Positions 40,401-52,186 of a stretch of DNA of 64,000 bases are shown here, piece by piece. The notes under the pieces are model-generated. The model did no database searches and was not told the DNA's origin. It worked only from the letters and a program-made list of their open reading frames with translations. The stretch's first letter is position 1, and each line of letters begins with the position of its first letter. Position numbers and translations under genes: made by a program. Source of the stretch: Hemileia vastatrix (lineage: Eukaryota; Basidiomycota; Pucciniomycetes; Pucciniales; Zaghouaniaceae); the NCBI GenBank assembly GCA_030280995.1, contig JASXTE010000016.1, positions 12,291,001 to 12,355,000 on the forward strand. The letters run 5' to 3'.

Positions 40401-42813
40401 AACTCACACACTGCTCTGACATATCCTTTTATCGAATTCAAAGAATACAGGTGTAGTATATTTGCCTATAGGACATAGGACAAAACCAAAACCTCTCCAA
40501 TTCTTAGATTGTACTGGCTCTAGTTTGTCTAAGTACTTACTATCTAGTGTCTGCAAGGTATTAACAGATACTACTCTCCCAGAAGCTCCTGTATCCAATA
40601 AAACATGTACTTCTTTGCCACATATTATAACAGGTGCCCTTATAGGAGTTACTTTGTAAGGATTTTGACTCACATCTTTCATTATTTCAGCTTCTTCTAT
40701 GGAAGCTAAAGATGGGTCCATGGAGGTCATAGCATTATCCAAGAGCATAATCTCTTGTTCCAATACATATACCTCATTTTTAAAATCACTGTAAGAAATG
40801 TTACTTTTTAAATCCTCACTTGTATCTTCTACATCCTTCTGTTGGGGCTCAGTATCAGATTCGTCAGGCTTCTCAATAACAATTATCCTTATCTTACAGG
40901 TATGACCTTTCACCCAAGGCTCACTAAATTTATAGCAAGTATTATTTTGACCTTTCTTAGGCACAAGAGGAGCAATAGCTTTCTTCCTCTCTACAGGTAC
41001 CTTATTAGTATTTTGTACAGGTTTCAAAACATCATTACTCATCTTATAATTGCTATACCTTGGTTCAATTTTGTGGTTCAATAATATCTCATTCCATATA
41101 TTGATAAATCCAGAAGTGTCCCTTATGGTGTCACTTCTGGCAGCAATAATATCCCTTACAGAGATAGGCAATTTGTATATTATTTTTTCCTTCCACTAAT
41201 CATAATACATCTTAGGGTCCATAGATTTTATGATTCTTATTAAATTCATAAAAAATACAATAGGTTTTTCACCTATGCTTGTTTTTTCATACATCCTCTG
41301 TTGAGTTATCCTGAATTTAGGGCCGCCAGATTGTCTCTCCATTAGTGTCTTCCATTCTCTCCAGGAATAGTTTATACCATAACTCAGCACAGACTCAAAC
41401 CATAAAAAAGCTATATCTTTAAATAAGGATATCAATTTAGATGTTATTTCTTCATCAGGTAGTTTTTATGAAAACTGCAGGTTATCAATTCTTTTAATGA
41501 ATTGCTGCCAGTCAGATTTTACATCACAATCAAAGGAAAGGTATTGATTCAGCTTGGGGCAGTTCTTCTGGTTTGTTCTGGCTTCCTTAATCTGAGGAAT
41601 ATTAAGTAATTTTCTTACTTTTAATAAGTGATCATGTATCTCATCTTTTACTGATTTATGGCTTACAGAGCCTTTAGCTGAAATATTATTGTCCAACTGA
41701 TCTATGATAGCTTATATGATTCCTTCATGTACTTTTCAATTCTATCAGTGTAAGCTGTTGCATCATTCATGAATTCCAGGTTAGTTTCTTTCAAAATATT
41801 TGCTACTTCAACTTCTAAAACTTGTACTCTCTCTTGTAGTACAGGAAGTTGGCTCAGTGAGTTATAAACACTTGAAAATGACAGTTTTACCCTTGCTTCA
41901 ATTGTAACCATTGAACTGTGGAATTTATCCAATTTATTGTTTAAATTCTCTATTTCAGATGTCAAGACTTTATTTTCATTTTTCAAACCAATATTTTCCT
42001 GCTCCAAGGTCTTCAATTTTGCTGCTGTCATGTTCATTGTCTTTGCATATGATACTAAAACTTTATCCATATTATGATGTGACTCATAGTTTAATTTCTC
42101 CAGATGTTCAATTCTACTTAAGAGTTTACACATAATCTTTGATTCAACAGGATGTTCTTTTAAAAATTTCCCAAGAATTTCATCATTTATGTCAAAAGAT
42201 TTATCATTTAACTCAGTAGGTAACTCAAGCTTTTCTTCTTTAATGTCATTAATTTTTTTATCAATAAAACTGTTTAATTCATTATTAAAGGAAATATTTA
42301 GATCATTATTGTAGAATTGATACCCCTTCAAGTCAGTAGTAACATTATCCATTACCCTCTCCTCCAACTCGTTACCTATAAAGTATTATTTTTTAGTAAT
42401 TAGTTGTTGGTGAGGTAATTCATTACTTACCCAGGCCTTACTCCACCTCCCCTTGCCCTTCTTCCGCTTCCTCTGTAAGGGTGATTGCTGCCCTGATGAG
42501 GCACTTCTGACTGGTGTCTGTTTTAATTCTGGGAGTACCAATCCCATTTCCACTTGCTTACTGTTATCATTTGCTCCTCTTGAGGAGTGGCTATGTTGGC
42601 TGGTGAAAATAGATTTGTAGGAGCTGGGACCACTGAGGTGGGTTGCACCTTTAATGTGACTAATGACTGGTTGATGTCCATAAAGCCCTGAGCTGATCTC
42701 TTCTCTAAGGTGTTGAGCTGATGTTGTAGAGTTACATATATTTCCTGCAGCGCTTTTTGTTGTTGTAGTAGGAGTTGTAACTGCTCTGGTACAGTGCTCT
42801 TTCCTTTTTTCAT
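40401..42813 (-). pseudogene. Element C Gag and first half of protease
   Basis: From 42813: a basic, Gln-rich N-terminal stretch (LQLLLQQQKALQEIYVTLQHQL), then a coiled-coil region (42367-41702: LKTLEQENIGLKNENKVLTS), capsid-like segments (KLNQYLSFDCDVKSDWQQFI; WREWKTLMERQSGGPKFR), a knuckle variant (CYKFSEPWVKGHTC, second Cys lost) and protease VHVLLDTGASGRVVS. It breaks off at 40405, where element D is inserted; the continuation resumes at 31121 with a one-base frame difference. Interrupted by stops at 41699, 41465, 41196 and 42368. Confidence 0.85.
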
Positions 42814-43601
42814 TGATATTGAGCTGAGGATCTTGTCTTTTCTTCCACAGTCAATGGAGAAGTTATTGTGGAGGTGGTGGTAGGCATGCTTGGGCTGGTT
42901 TGGTCTACCATTATTATGTCCTGGGGAATAATTAGTATTAGCTCTAGCTCTTAGACCATAGTTCTTTATGGGTTTATCATTTATTCTTACCTTATCATTG
43001 TGTATTAACTTATTATTAATCTGTGTTTAACAATTAATAAAAGAAAAGACTGTAACATTTATCAGTTTTTAATGAATATATAACTATTCAAAGAAATATT
43101 GCTTACTTAACAGGACTATAAAGTGCCTCAAAAAGTCAAATTTTCTTTTATAATGTGGGTCACTTTTACCTGGACAGATCTACCAAAGGGTAGCAAGTAA
43201 CAAAGGTTTTATATATTAATTAATATTTAAAATAAAACCAATTTTTAGTATTTATTATATTAAAAATAATTATTTAACTTACTAGAATTATAGCTTTATT
43301 GATCTGTAATAGAAGAATAAAAATATTAGTTATTGTAATACTATTTTTATTTATCTGAAAAGTGCGCAATTTTAATTGGTCTTTGTCAGATCTTTTACTA
43401 AGATTTATACTCAATTAGTAGTAATATGGTGTTGTATTTTATACTTCACACTCTTATATATATAGGGCTTCTTTTTCTGTTTTAATCAAAATATATAATG
43501 TGATACCCTCTCTAAACAATCCAATTTATATTGGGATTATTTAAACTACAGTAATACTTGAATGAATTTTAATTACTTGAGTAGATCAACACAATTCTTG
43601 T

Positions 43602-43614
43602 GGAAAGACCACCA
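43602..43614 (-). other. Primer-binding site of element C
   Basis: Plus-strand GGAAAGACCACCA looks like a tRNA acceptor end with CCA. It lies 2 nt from the LTR edge at 43617. The tRNA differs from that of elements A and B. Sequence 42814-43601 is leader without genes. Confidence 0.65.
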
Positions 43615-43616
43615 AT

Positions 43617-45140
43617 TTTCAGGCTGAAGAACTAATAACTGCTAAGAAAGATAGTTGTCTAGAAGTATTTATGGTCCAGTTTGAATGTTAGTTGTCCACC
43701 AATCCAATTTAAAGTAAAATATTATATCAACTCAAATATTAGTAACCTGTATATCAAATAATCTCACTAACATAGATATAAAAGGCGCTTACAATTGAAA
43801 GAAAAATAGAATAGAAATTATATTTAAAAGGCTAATTATTGTAACCAGATAACTATACTATATAATAAAATATTTTTTTGTGTATTGTATAAAATAATTG
43901 AATTGAATGACCAAATGTCAACCAAAATCCCCCTCAATATATACCCAAAATCCCTGGGGTACATTCCCCTGATTCCCAGACCCATTACACTGCTATTCCT
44001 GGCCATTACAGCACTTTTAGGGCGCTCATCTACCCATGAAATCTAATTCAAGAAGTTTTACAGGCCCAGTTTCCAAGAAAACTTCCTCCTCACAAAAGAA
44101 GATACCAGTACACATCATTATAACCCCAAAAGAAGGAATAAATCCCAAATAAGAATGACTGGTGCCCAAAGCACTGATTGTGTGTGACTACAAGTAAAGG
44201 AACCAATTAGAAATAGCTAATAAAGGAACCAAATAAAAGCCTCATTAAAGGATAACCATAAAAATTAATAATGGAACCAATATAACTAATTTCCCACACA
44301 AAATATACCATTCCCATGCCCAAACATTGACCCAATATCCCAATCCAGAGACCAGGAGAGGCATGGTAAGTCCAGGGAATGTTTCCATAGCATTGAAAGG
44401 TGGTTGAAAGCGTGAATTCTTGATCTTTTGGGTGAATGAGGCGTATTTGAGACCTTCTGGGTGCATACCTTGAGGTAACTGATGCTGTCTGTGCATATAA
44501 TAAGGTTTTATGATGTCATCACTTATTTAATATACTTATTATGCATATCCCACTTAATTATTAAGTGATCCTATAAGGAGTAACCACCTATAAAGTAAGT
44601 ACTTAGGCCAAAATGACTAATTATGTTTGTAATGCATATTAACATATGGGATTTATGCAGCCAGCATAGTACCACTACAAAATAGTCATTTTTGAATGAC
44701 AATAACTTAATATTTAAAAGTCATATTTTAAGACTTTTGAATAGCCTATTATATTTTCCTGATAGAGAAAAATTTAACTTTCCAAGCGCAATTTCGATAC
44801 CTTTAAAAAAAGAGTGCATACACCCAGCTTTTAGTATGAATTAACAGCACATTTTGCTAAAAACTCATAATAAAATGCAATAAACAAATTAAGACCACTT
44901 AATAAGCTATAATAAAATAATATTAACTCCTTAAAACTTATTGGGCTTACATTATACTTATACTTAAGTACTTAAGACTTAATAAAAGTACTTATTTAAC
45001 CTTTCTAAGGTGTTTTATTATATTATTAAGGTAATCAATACAGGTATCACTTCTCTGTTACTTTTCCACATGTCTAAGACATGTTTCTGACATCTTTTTG
45101 ATGCTCCATTTACTCAGTCCTGGGTGAACCAGGGCTGACA
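43617..45140 (-). repeat. LTR shared by elements C and F
   Basis: The left edge adjoins the primer site of C; the right edge (AGGGCTGACA) adjoins a purine-rich tract of F (in element sense TTTAGGGAGTATG). A single LTR thus serves as the 5' LTR of C and the 3' LTR of F. Same subfamily as 27236-28772. Confidence 0.8.
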
Positions 45141-48100
45141 CATACTCCCTAAATTCACTCAATAAAACCAAAATAACACCTAATTCTTTGACCAATCTCA
45201 ATTAAGACATTCAAAAAGAGTGCCAAACAGACAAACAAAGGCCTCTGCCAATGTTGGAAGACCACAGCGTATTTTTCAAACTAGGAGGAATCTCATCCAA
45301 TGAACAAGTAAATTCTAGTTTCATTTTATGATTGACAACTGATCCTAACTCATGTTTACTATTTGCAAAAGACTTTGAAAAATATTTCACCAATTTTATT
45401 ATTTATTATTTTTATTTTTCATTAAATTTTTCACCAAAAGCAGCTTTTAAAAATTCCTCATCAAGATGATTCATTTATTCAGAGATTCTTTCTTTCAATT
45501 GAATGAAGTTATTACAAGAATTAATATTTGAGGAAATATTTGGTGAATATAAAATTATTTTAATATTTATTTTATAATTGTTTCCCATTGCAAAACATTG
45601 ATTTACTGGGTCCAACTTTACTCCAAATTTAGTTAAAATTTCATTTCCTATTTTAAATCAATTACTTAAATTATCATTTTTCATAAAAATAAAAGTAGAA
45701 ACTTCCCTTACATACCCGTGTGTATGTTTAAAGAAAACTGAAGTAGAATCACCACAAAATATGGGGTGGGACTTGCTAGCAAGTCCACAACCTTGGACCC
45801 AAACTCACCACAGATTGAACACACATTAAGCTATTGATAAAAGAACCATACAATCAGATATGAACACCACTTAGAAGAATAGTTTTAGGTGAGTGTTCAA
45901 GTAGAGTTCAGTATGGGTTCAGTATGAGTTCAGTATGAGCTCCTTTTGAGTTCCATCTGAGTTAAGGTTTGGGACTTGCTAGAAAGTCCACCACCTATAT
46001 TGTGTAGTGAATGTTAACTTAAAGATTTCAAGACTGATCCATATCCTCTCCAATTTTTTGAAGACACAGTTTCTAGTTTTCTCTCATATTCATTATCTAT
46101 TTTCTTTAAAGCTGCTAAAGATAAAACACTTCCTCAATCTCATGAATCTAATATCACCTCTGTATTTTCTCCACTTTTAAAAACATAAAATATCATTGGT
46201 GTAATCAATATAGAATATTTTGTGATATCAGTGATTATTTTTGCATTTTCCACATAAGATAATATTCCATACATCAGAGGTAAATTTTTATCTACATATT
46301 GGATATCATTTTCTAATACAAAGATGTCATTTTCTTTCTCATAAGAAATATCACTTTTCACATCTGATAATTCATTATAATCTTAAGATTCTTCAGGCTC
46401 ACTCTGTTCCACAAAATTTACTCTTTTGTAACAAACTTGGCCTTTCTTCCACTTCTTTCCACATTTTAAACAAGAATTTGTTGCATCTTTATTTGGAGAA
46501 ATTGGTGCAAAAGCTTTTAAAATCTTATCAGGAGTTTTATGTCCAGATTTTTGATTTTCATTTTGTTGCTGATACTTTTGTACATATCCTCTTGGTTCAT
46601 ATTTATGATTTAATATAAAATCATTAAAGATATTAATAAAAGAAGAAGTTTTATAACTATAGTCAGATCTGGCTGCTACTAAATCTCTTAATGAGTTTAT
46701 TAGTTTCAATGAAATTCTTTCTTTCCATAAATCACAATCCGATTTTGGATCCAAGGCTTTCAAAAAAAAATTTAATTTCATTAAAAGACTGTGGGTTTTT
46801 CAGAAGATCTATAGTAATTTTTACTTTCCTTATACAAACTTAATTGTGCTAATCAAAATATTGAGCCATCAAACCGTTTTTCAAATAAGTGTATCTATTC
46901 CTCCCATTAGTACTCTTTTTCATCCATATAAAAAGCTTCATACCACATTAAAGAAAAATTACTAAAAAAAGAAATTAATTTAGAATTAATTTATTCATTT
47001 GGTAATTTGTATGATGATCTTAAATGATCAATTCTCTGGATGAAATGTTTCAAGTTTGAAGAAGCATCACCATCAAAAGTAGGACATTGATCTAAATTTG
47101 TCCAATTCTTTTCATGGTTATTAAAATCAGGTTTTTTAATAATTTTTTCATTATATAAAAACTATTAGATTTTTTAATTATATCCACTTAATTCTTCTTT
47201 AAACAAATTTGAGAATCTTCATCTTGAAATGTTTTATCTAAATGGGAATTATTTTTCTATTCTTTTGAAGATTTCCTTTGGATATAATCAAAATTCCCTT
47301 TATCCATTTTAAAAGGTAAATTTACATTGTCTTCTTCTAATCTAAATATTTTATTTCTTAATAATGGAATTTCAGATAATGTTTCATTTACATTATAAAT
47401 TGATAAAGTGTTTCCCTGTTCAGTTACTAATAATTTTTCAGAGATAGAAGCCATTTGGGATTTCAAAGTATTTATCTCTTTTTTCATATTAAAAATCTTA
47501 TCTTTTAAAGTTCGGTTTTCCTTTTTACAAAGTACAAACTATTTATTTATATCCTCAACAGCTGCTTTTATTTTATGATGGACCATATTTTTTAAAATTT
47601 TAATAATATTTTTAGTCATTTAAATACTTTATTCATGAGAAATTTCCAATTGATTTAATCTTTTATTGAATTCATGAATTAAATTATTTATTCTAAGGTT
47701 TATTATCCAACTTACATCTTATTGATTATTCTCAAGTTTTGTATGAGCATCATTTATAATGTTAGATATTTCTTCAGGGCCCTTAACATCAATACTAGTG
47801 TCTTCATTTAATAATAAAGCTACATGATCATTAAAAGACAAAGAAAATTCATCATCAAAAGTTATTAAAAATGGAGAATCTGATGACTGTCTATCATATT
47901 TAATTTCTTCCTCCTCAAAATCACTCTCACCTACATAAACCTTATCAGTATTAATACCTGTTAATTTATTTGGTGGAGCACTTACCAAGGGCTTAGAAGC
48001 ATACTACCTGTTTTTTTTCTGTCCTTTGTAGGGATGGGGATGACTCACTTGTGATGGAGGAGGCCTTGAATGACCTGGTTGGGGAATGTGGCTTACCTGG

Positions 48101-48583
48101 CTTTTATTTTGGATTTTGTCCCAATTTTTACTTATCCATTCCCTTTTCCTCTTTTCCACTGTGATCATCTATGATGGTGAGGAATCTCCTTGATATTTAG
48201 AGGGATTTGATTGGCTGTTTAGAACTTGATTGTTCCTTTTGAAATATATCTCCCATCAGTTTATTATTTTCCTGAATTTTTCTTCCAAAATCTCCAGATT
48301 GGCTTTCAATTTTTTTCACTCTTGCTTGTGGTTTTTCACCACTTATAAGACTTTTCTGATCTTTTCTTTATCTGTCATTGTTTTGATTTTGAAACCTGGT
48401 GACAGGTTTTCTACCATCTTTGGTGAGTTTTTCTGCTCTGAGGTTTTGACCTCCTGTATGACTATGTCCTATGTTATATTTTCTTTGAGTAATCTTCTCA
48501 AAATCAGATATTCTAGCTCTTGAACTTACAAAACTTTTCCTTTCTGTATCCATTTTACAGATAGTAAGATTAAAAATAATCAA
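45141..48583 (-). pseudogene. Element F: truncated gypsy relative (Gag, protease, start of RT)
   Basis: In element sense: Gag fragments (48583 down to 47257) including coiled-coil MKKEINTLKSQMASISEKLL; a nucleocapsid knuckle variant (CLKCGKKWKKGQVC, near 46470-46430); protease beginning near 46160, interrupted by a MITE at 45750-46009; then the second half of protease and the first residues of RT (GSVVNHKMKLEFTCSLDEIP) ending near 45240. The rest of RT, RNase H and integrase are missing, and the next 100 bp are the LTR-proximal end. The 5' LTR is absent. Many stops; inactive. Confidence 0.8.
45750..46009. mobile_element. CACTA-type MITE 1, inside element F protease
   Basis: 260 bp. Starts CACCACAAAATATGG and ends TATATTGTGTAGTG, with 3-bp target duplication AAT. 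Both subterminal regions carry GGGACTTGCTAG(C/A)AAGTCC, a near-perfect 18-bp palindrome. No coding capacity. CACxA...TxGTG ends with a 3-bp duplication are typical of CACTA/EnSpm elements. Confidence 0.8.
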
Positions 48584-48755
48584 AAAAAATTATATCTTAA
48601 AAATATGTATTATTTTTTTTAATATATGTTATTAAATTATAAAAAATTTACTCACAAAATAATTTAATTAATTATTTTATTTTTAGTAATTTTTAATAAT
48701 TAAATTTCAGTGGTATTTCTAACTGTCTAAACAGACCTGAAAAATTCAGTACAAT

Positions 48756-49005
48756 CACTATGCAATATAAGGGGTGGACTTGCTAGCAAGTCTCCAACCT
48801 GAACTCAGATCAAACTCAGACTGAACTCATATTAAACCCATACTGAACACTACTTGAACACCCACCTAATACCTTTCTGCTGAGTGGTTTTTATCCCTGA
48901 TTGTATGGTTCCTTTGTCAATATATCAGTGTGTGTTCAATCTGTGGTGAATTTGGGTCCAAGGTTGTGGACTTGCTAGCAAGTCCACCCCCCATATTTTG
49001 TGGTG
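48756..49005. mobile_element. CACTA-type MITE 2
   Basis: 250 bp. Starts CACTATGCAATATAAGGGG and ends CATATTTTGTGGTG, with the palindrome GGACTTGCTAGCAAGTCC intact at the right end. It runs in the opposite orientation to MITE 1 (TGTGTTCAATCTGTGGTGA against its complement). The flanks AAT and TAT do not match exactly. Confidence 0.75.
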
Positions 49006-50630
49006 TATAATCAATTAAAAATTAATTATTGAGTTCTGAAGATAAATAATATTTATATAAATTATTATATATATATATATTCAATAAAATATTAGGGGGT
49101 CTCAAAAATTACCAAACATGCCACATAAACACACCACAAAAAAGTTACCAAACCCACCATCAAAAAATTAGATACACCTGCCCTGGACAGGTGTATTTCA
49201 ACAGCGCATTTGTCCCCAAACACCTCTTCTTTTGGGTCAAACAATTCTTCAAAACACTTCCCATAATTATCAGGATTTGACAGAACTAGGTGCAAAGATT
49301 CCAACACTAGTCACAAAAGTGCCAACACCTAGATTTTTTTCATCTAATCCTTATGGGCTTATTCGTATGAGAAAGGTATATGACTTACCAGAACTTAATC
49401 AATCCCATAATCATACACTTACTCTTAATCTTTAACGCAGTTCACTAACATAACATGCCACTTTCAGTCTTCCATCAACTAGAGATCACTTCTGCAGCTT
49501 CTCACTGTGAGGGCCTAGCTTACTGATTTACAATTTGGTTTTTTGTGTAATAATTTTTACCAATGATATTCCCCAGTTTTTCAGTTTCATTTTTTTTTGG
49601 TTCAGCTCCTAGAATGGAAATCACATAACATCTTAAAATGCATAACATTTCTAAGATTCTGTCTCACTAAGATATTTCATCTTCTCTTTATCTCTAACCT
49701 CCATCATTCATTGCTGGTTCTGATACTTCTCACTTCATAGCACTCAAAGTAAGTCACTTTCTCATTTTTTTAAATTTAATTTCTAATTGAAATGTCTTTT
49801 TTCTTGTCTCTTTTTTTTGTTTCTTTTTTTATCATCTTTTTTGTTTGATTGCTGATTTAACTGTTTTTATTTCCCTTTCACCCAATTTTTTTTCCTTTTT
49901 CTCTTGTTCTATATCATTTTTATTCATGATTTATTGACTTTTTGGTGTTTTTTGGTCATTTTAGGCATTTTCACTTTTTGGCCTTTTTCTTTGCTCAATT
50001 TCTTTGGAATCATCTTGAAATGATTTGGAAACATTTTCAAAGCAGCTTCCACTTAATTTGAGGTTTTTTTAGCCTGTTTTTGGTATTTTATTTTTTTTAA
50101 AACCTTCCATAAACATTTTCCAAGCATTTCTCAGTGAATTCTTTGTGTTTTTGGGCTATGTAAGGTCTATTTTCTCACTAAATAAATTCAGAAATGCTTG
50201 GAACCTTCAGAAACCATTTGGAATCATTTCAAAAGCATTTTAAGTGTTATAAAGTCATTTGTTACTTTTTTGGACAATTTTCAAAACTTTTTTTTTTACT
50301 TTTTGGCACTTTTCTGGTAATTTTTTTTTTTGGGGGGGTTCGGGTACTTTCATGACACTTTTTTGGAAACTTTTGGAACACTCTTTGGGTACTTTTGGGA
50401 CACTTTTTTTGGAAACTTTTGGGGCTCTTTTGTTGAAATTTTTGGACTCTTTTTTGGCAATTTTTGTGACTATTTCTTTCAGGTAGTTTGAGGAGAGCTT
50501 TTTAGGTAAGTTTCATCCAATTTACAGAAAACTAAAGCACCACATGGCTTAGAATCCTGTGAAGAATTTACTCACTTTGGCTGTTCTTTTCAAATCAATA
50601 GGGAGCTGGTCAATAGGATTGATAAGGTAA
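49006..50630. other. Mostly gene-free; ends with a TET/JBP C-terminal scrap
   Basis: No intact gene. 49092-49435 has open frames on both strands with no recognisable motif. 49500-50250 is T-rich. 50265-50475 holds irregular repeats of TTTTTGG-AACTTTT type. At 50534-50630 (plus) a short open segment reads KAPHGLESCEEFTHFGCSF then QINRELVNRIDKV, closely matching the C-terminal block of the pseudogene at 24880-25840, with its HG likely the distal iron-binding His. Confidence 0.55.
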
Positions 50631-50836
50631 CACCACACAATATTGGGGGTGGACTTGCTAGCGAGTACGCAACCTTGAACCCAAAATCACCATAGATTGA
50701 ACACACATTGAGATATTAATAAAGGAACCATACAATCAGGGATGAACACCACTCAGCCGAAAAGGTTTAGGTGGGTGTTCAAGTAGATTTCAGGTTGAGG
50801 ACTTTCTAGCAAGTCCACCCCCTATATTTCCTAGTG
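50631..50836. mobile_element. CACTA-type MITE 3
   Basis: 206 bp. Starts CACCACACAATATTGGGGG and ends CTATATTTCCTAGTG, with 3-bp target duplication TAA (50628-50630, 50837-50839). Same family as MITEs 1 and 2, with a shorter middle. It is inserted directly after the TET/JBP scrap. Confidence 0.8.
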
Positions 50837-50991
50837 TAAGAGAAAAAGGTGAGGTAAGACAAAATAAATGAAGTAGAAAAAAAGTATTTTGTGTAATATA
50901 GGTTGTCAGCTTTTACTTGTATTTTACAAATTAACATTTTACAATTCATATATGATAATCTACTTACCTAAATTAATGAGCCATCAGCCAA

Positions 50992-52093
50992 TGTGGTCTT
51001 CCAACATTGGCGGAGCCCTTGTTGGTCTGTTTGGCGTTTTTTTGATATGTCTTAAATGGCATTGCTTAATAACTGGGTGTTTTTCTTGAATTATTTGATG
51101 AATTTTGGGACTGCGGGGATGTAGGTATTACCATTGGATAACCCCGGCTTTTCTCTATCTTTTATGTTTTGATGACATTTTTCATATTCTAAGTATTTGA
51201 GGGATTATTTCTCATTTTTCATTTTAAAAGATAGCTGTTTAATTTTGTTTTTCACCTTTTATGGGCTAACCTTAAGTCTTAGGATTAAGTGCTTAGTACC
51301 ATTAGAATGGGCTAATTTTTCTCTACGTTTCATGTCACAATGTTGTTCTAGCTTAATTATGTGTTTTTAAGGTTTTAGTAGTCATAGTTTATTTTTCTAA
51401 GTATTTTGGGTGTTTTTGGAGGATTTCGGTGGTTTTCTAGCTTCAGGGCGGTCCTGCTGCTTCAGGCAGGCCTCCCAACGTTGGGTGGACCACCCAGCTT
51501 GGTGCTAGAAGGCTGGGAAGCGTTTCTAGAGGTTTTTTATACAATTTTGCACTCAGGAACACCAAATTTGTGGGTGTGCATGGGCCCTTAGATAGTGGTC
51601 TGTGTGTATATAGTGAATAAGACAGTTTGGGGCAACCTTAATTATCATACAACCATCCAGAGGTGATATCCTTGTTCCTCACTCAGTTTTCACTGTTTTT
51701 TTGGCCACAATTGTCTGTGTTTGTTGCAAGGTTAGTTCTTCATTTAACTCAACTTTAGCAACTGTTTTCTCTGGTGTAGTCTTGTAAGCTATATCAAGTA
51801 ATTCTGCTGTCTCTTGTGTGGATTTGTAACCTACATCAAGTATCATTGCTTTCTCTGGTGTGGACATTGGTCTACATTTCAGTTCTTTGGTTTGGTAGTC
51901 TATCTGGAGACTATTTTCTTGGCTGATCAGGAAGTCAAGTCTATTGGAAAAGGGGCTTTTAACAACAGGAATCAATTTACTGTAGCAGGTAAATCTCACT
52001 TAAATTTTTCTAAAGGGACAGGGGATTCTCTCTCTGGTTTTTCTCCAACTCCCTTGGTCAAGGCCTATAGCTAGTACTATAGTATTATCTACA
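50992..52093 (+). repeat. 5' LTR of element B
   Basis: Starts TGTGGTCTTCC and ends ATTATCTACA. Both ends are fixed by comparison with the solo LTR at 16852-17934. 1102 bp, ending 4 nt before the primer site. Contains the 42-bp tandem repeat (51772-51883) and a palindromic GGGTGGACCACCC near 51483. Confidence 0.9.
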
Positions 52094-52097
52094 TTTC

Positions 52098-52116
52098 TGG
52101 TTCCCAACTTGGGGTG
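52098..52116 (+). other. Primer-binding site of element B
   Basis: TGGTTCCCAACTTGGGG, 4 nt after the LTR. It matches the site of element A (TGGCGCCCAACGTGGGG) at all but three positions, so the two elements probably use the same or a related tRNA primer. The TTCG T-loop complement present in A is lost here. Confidence 0.75.
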
Positions 52117-52186
52117 AGGATCTGCTAGTTCTTTGGACTCTCTGTTTTCTTTGGTTGGTCTTTTCTGGTGATTTTGTTATGGAAGA

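Larger units (their letters stand above)
27236..45140 (-). mobile_element. Element C: gypsy element with IN core deleted, interrupted by element D
   Basis: Outer element of a nest, on the minus strand: LTR 45140-43617, primer site, gag (42813-40406), start of protease, then element D, the rest of protease, RT, RNase H and the start of integrase (31121-28800), then LTR 28772-27236. The two LTRs are of one subfamily and of similar length (1537 and 1524 bp). Flanks CAGAT and CATAC do not match, so one end was changed by recombination, fitting the shared LTR with element F. Excluding D it is about 8.6 kb. Confidence 0.85.

Noticed and set aside
51679..51999. Minus-strand frame of 106 codons in LTR B with 14-residue repeats
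   Set aside because: The repeat comes from the 42-bp tandem DNA repeat, and nothing else supports translation. I did not confirm an equivalent intact frame in the solo LTR at 16852.
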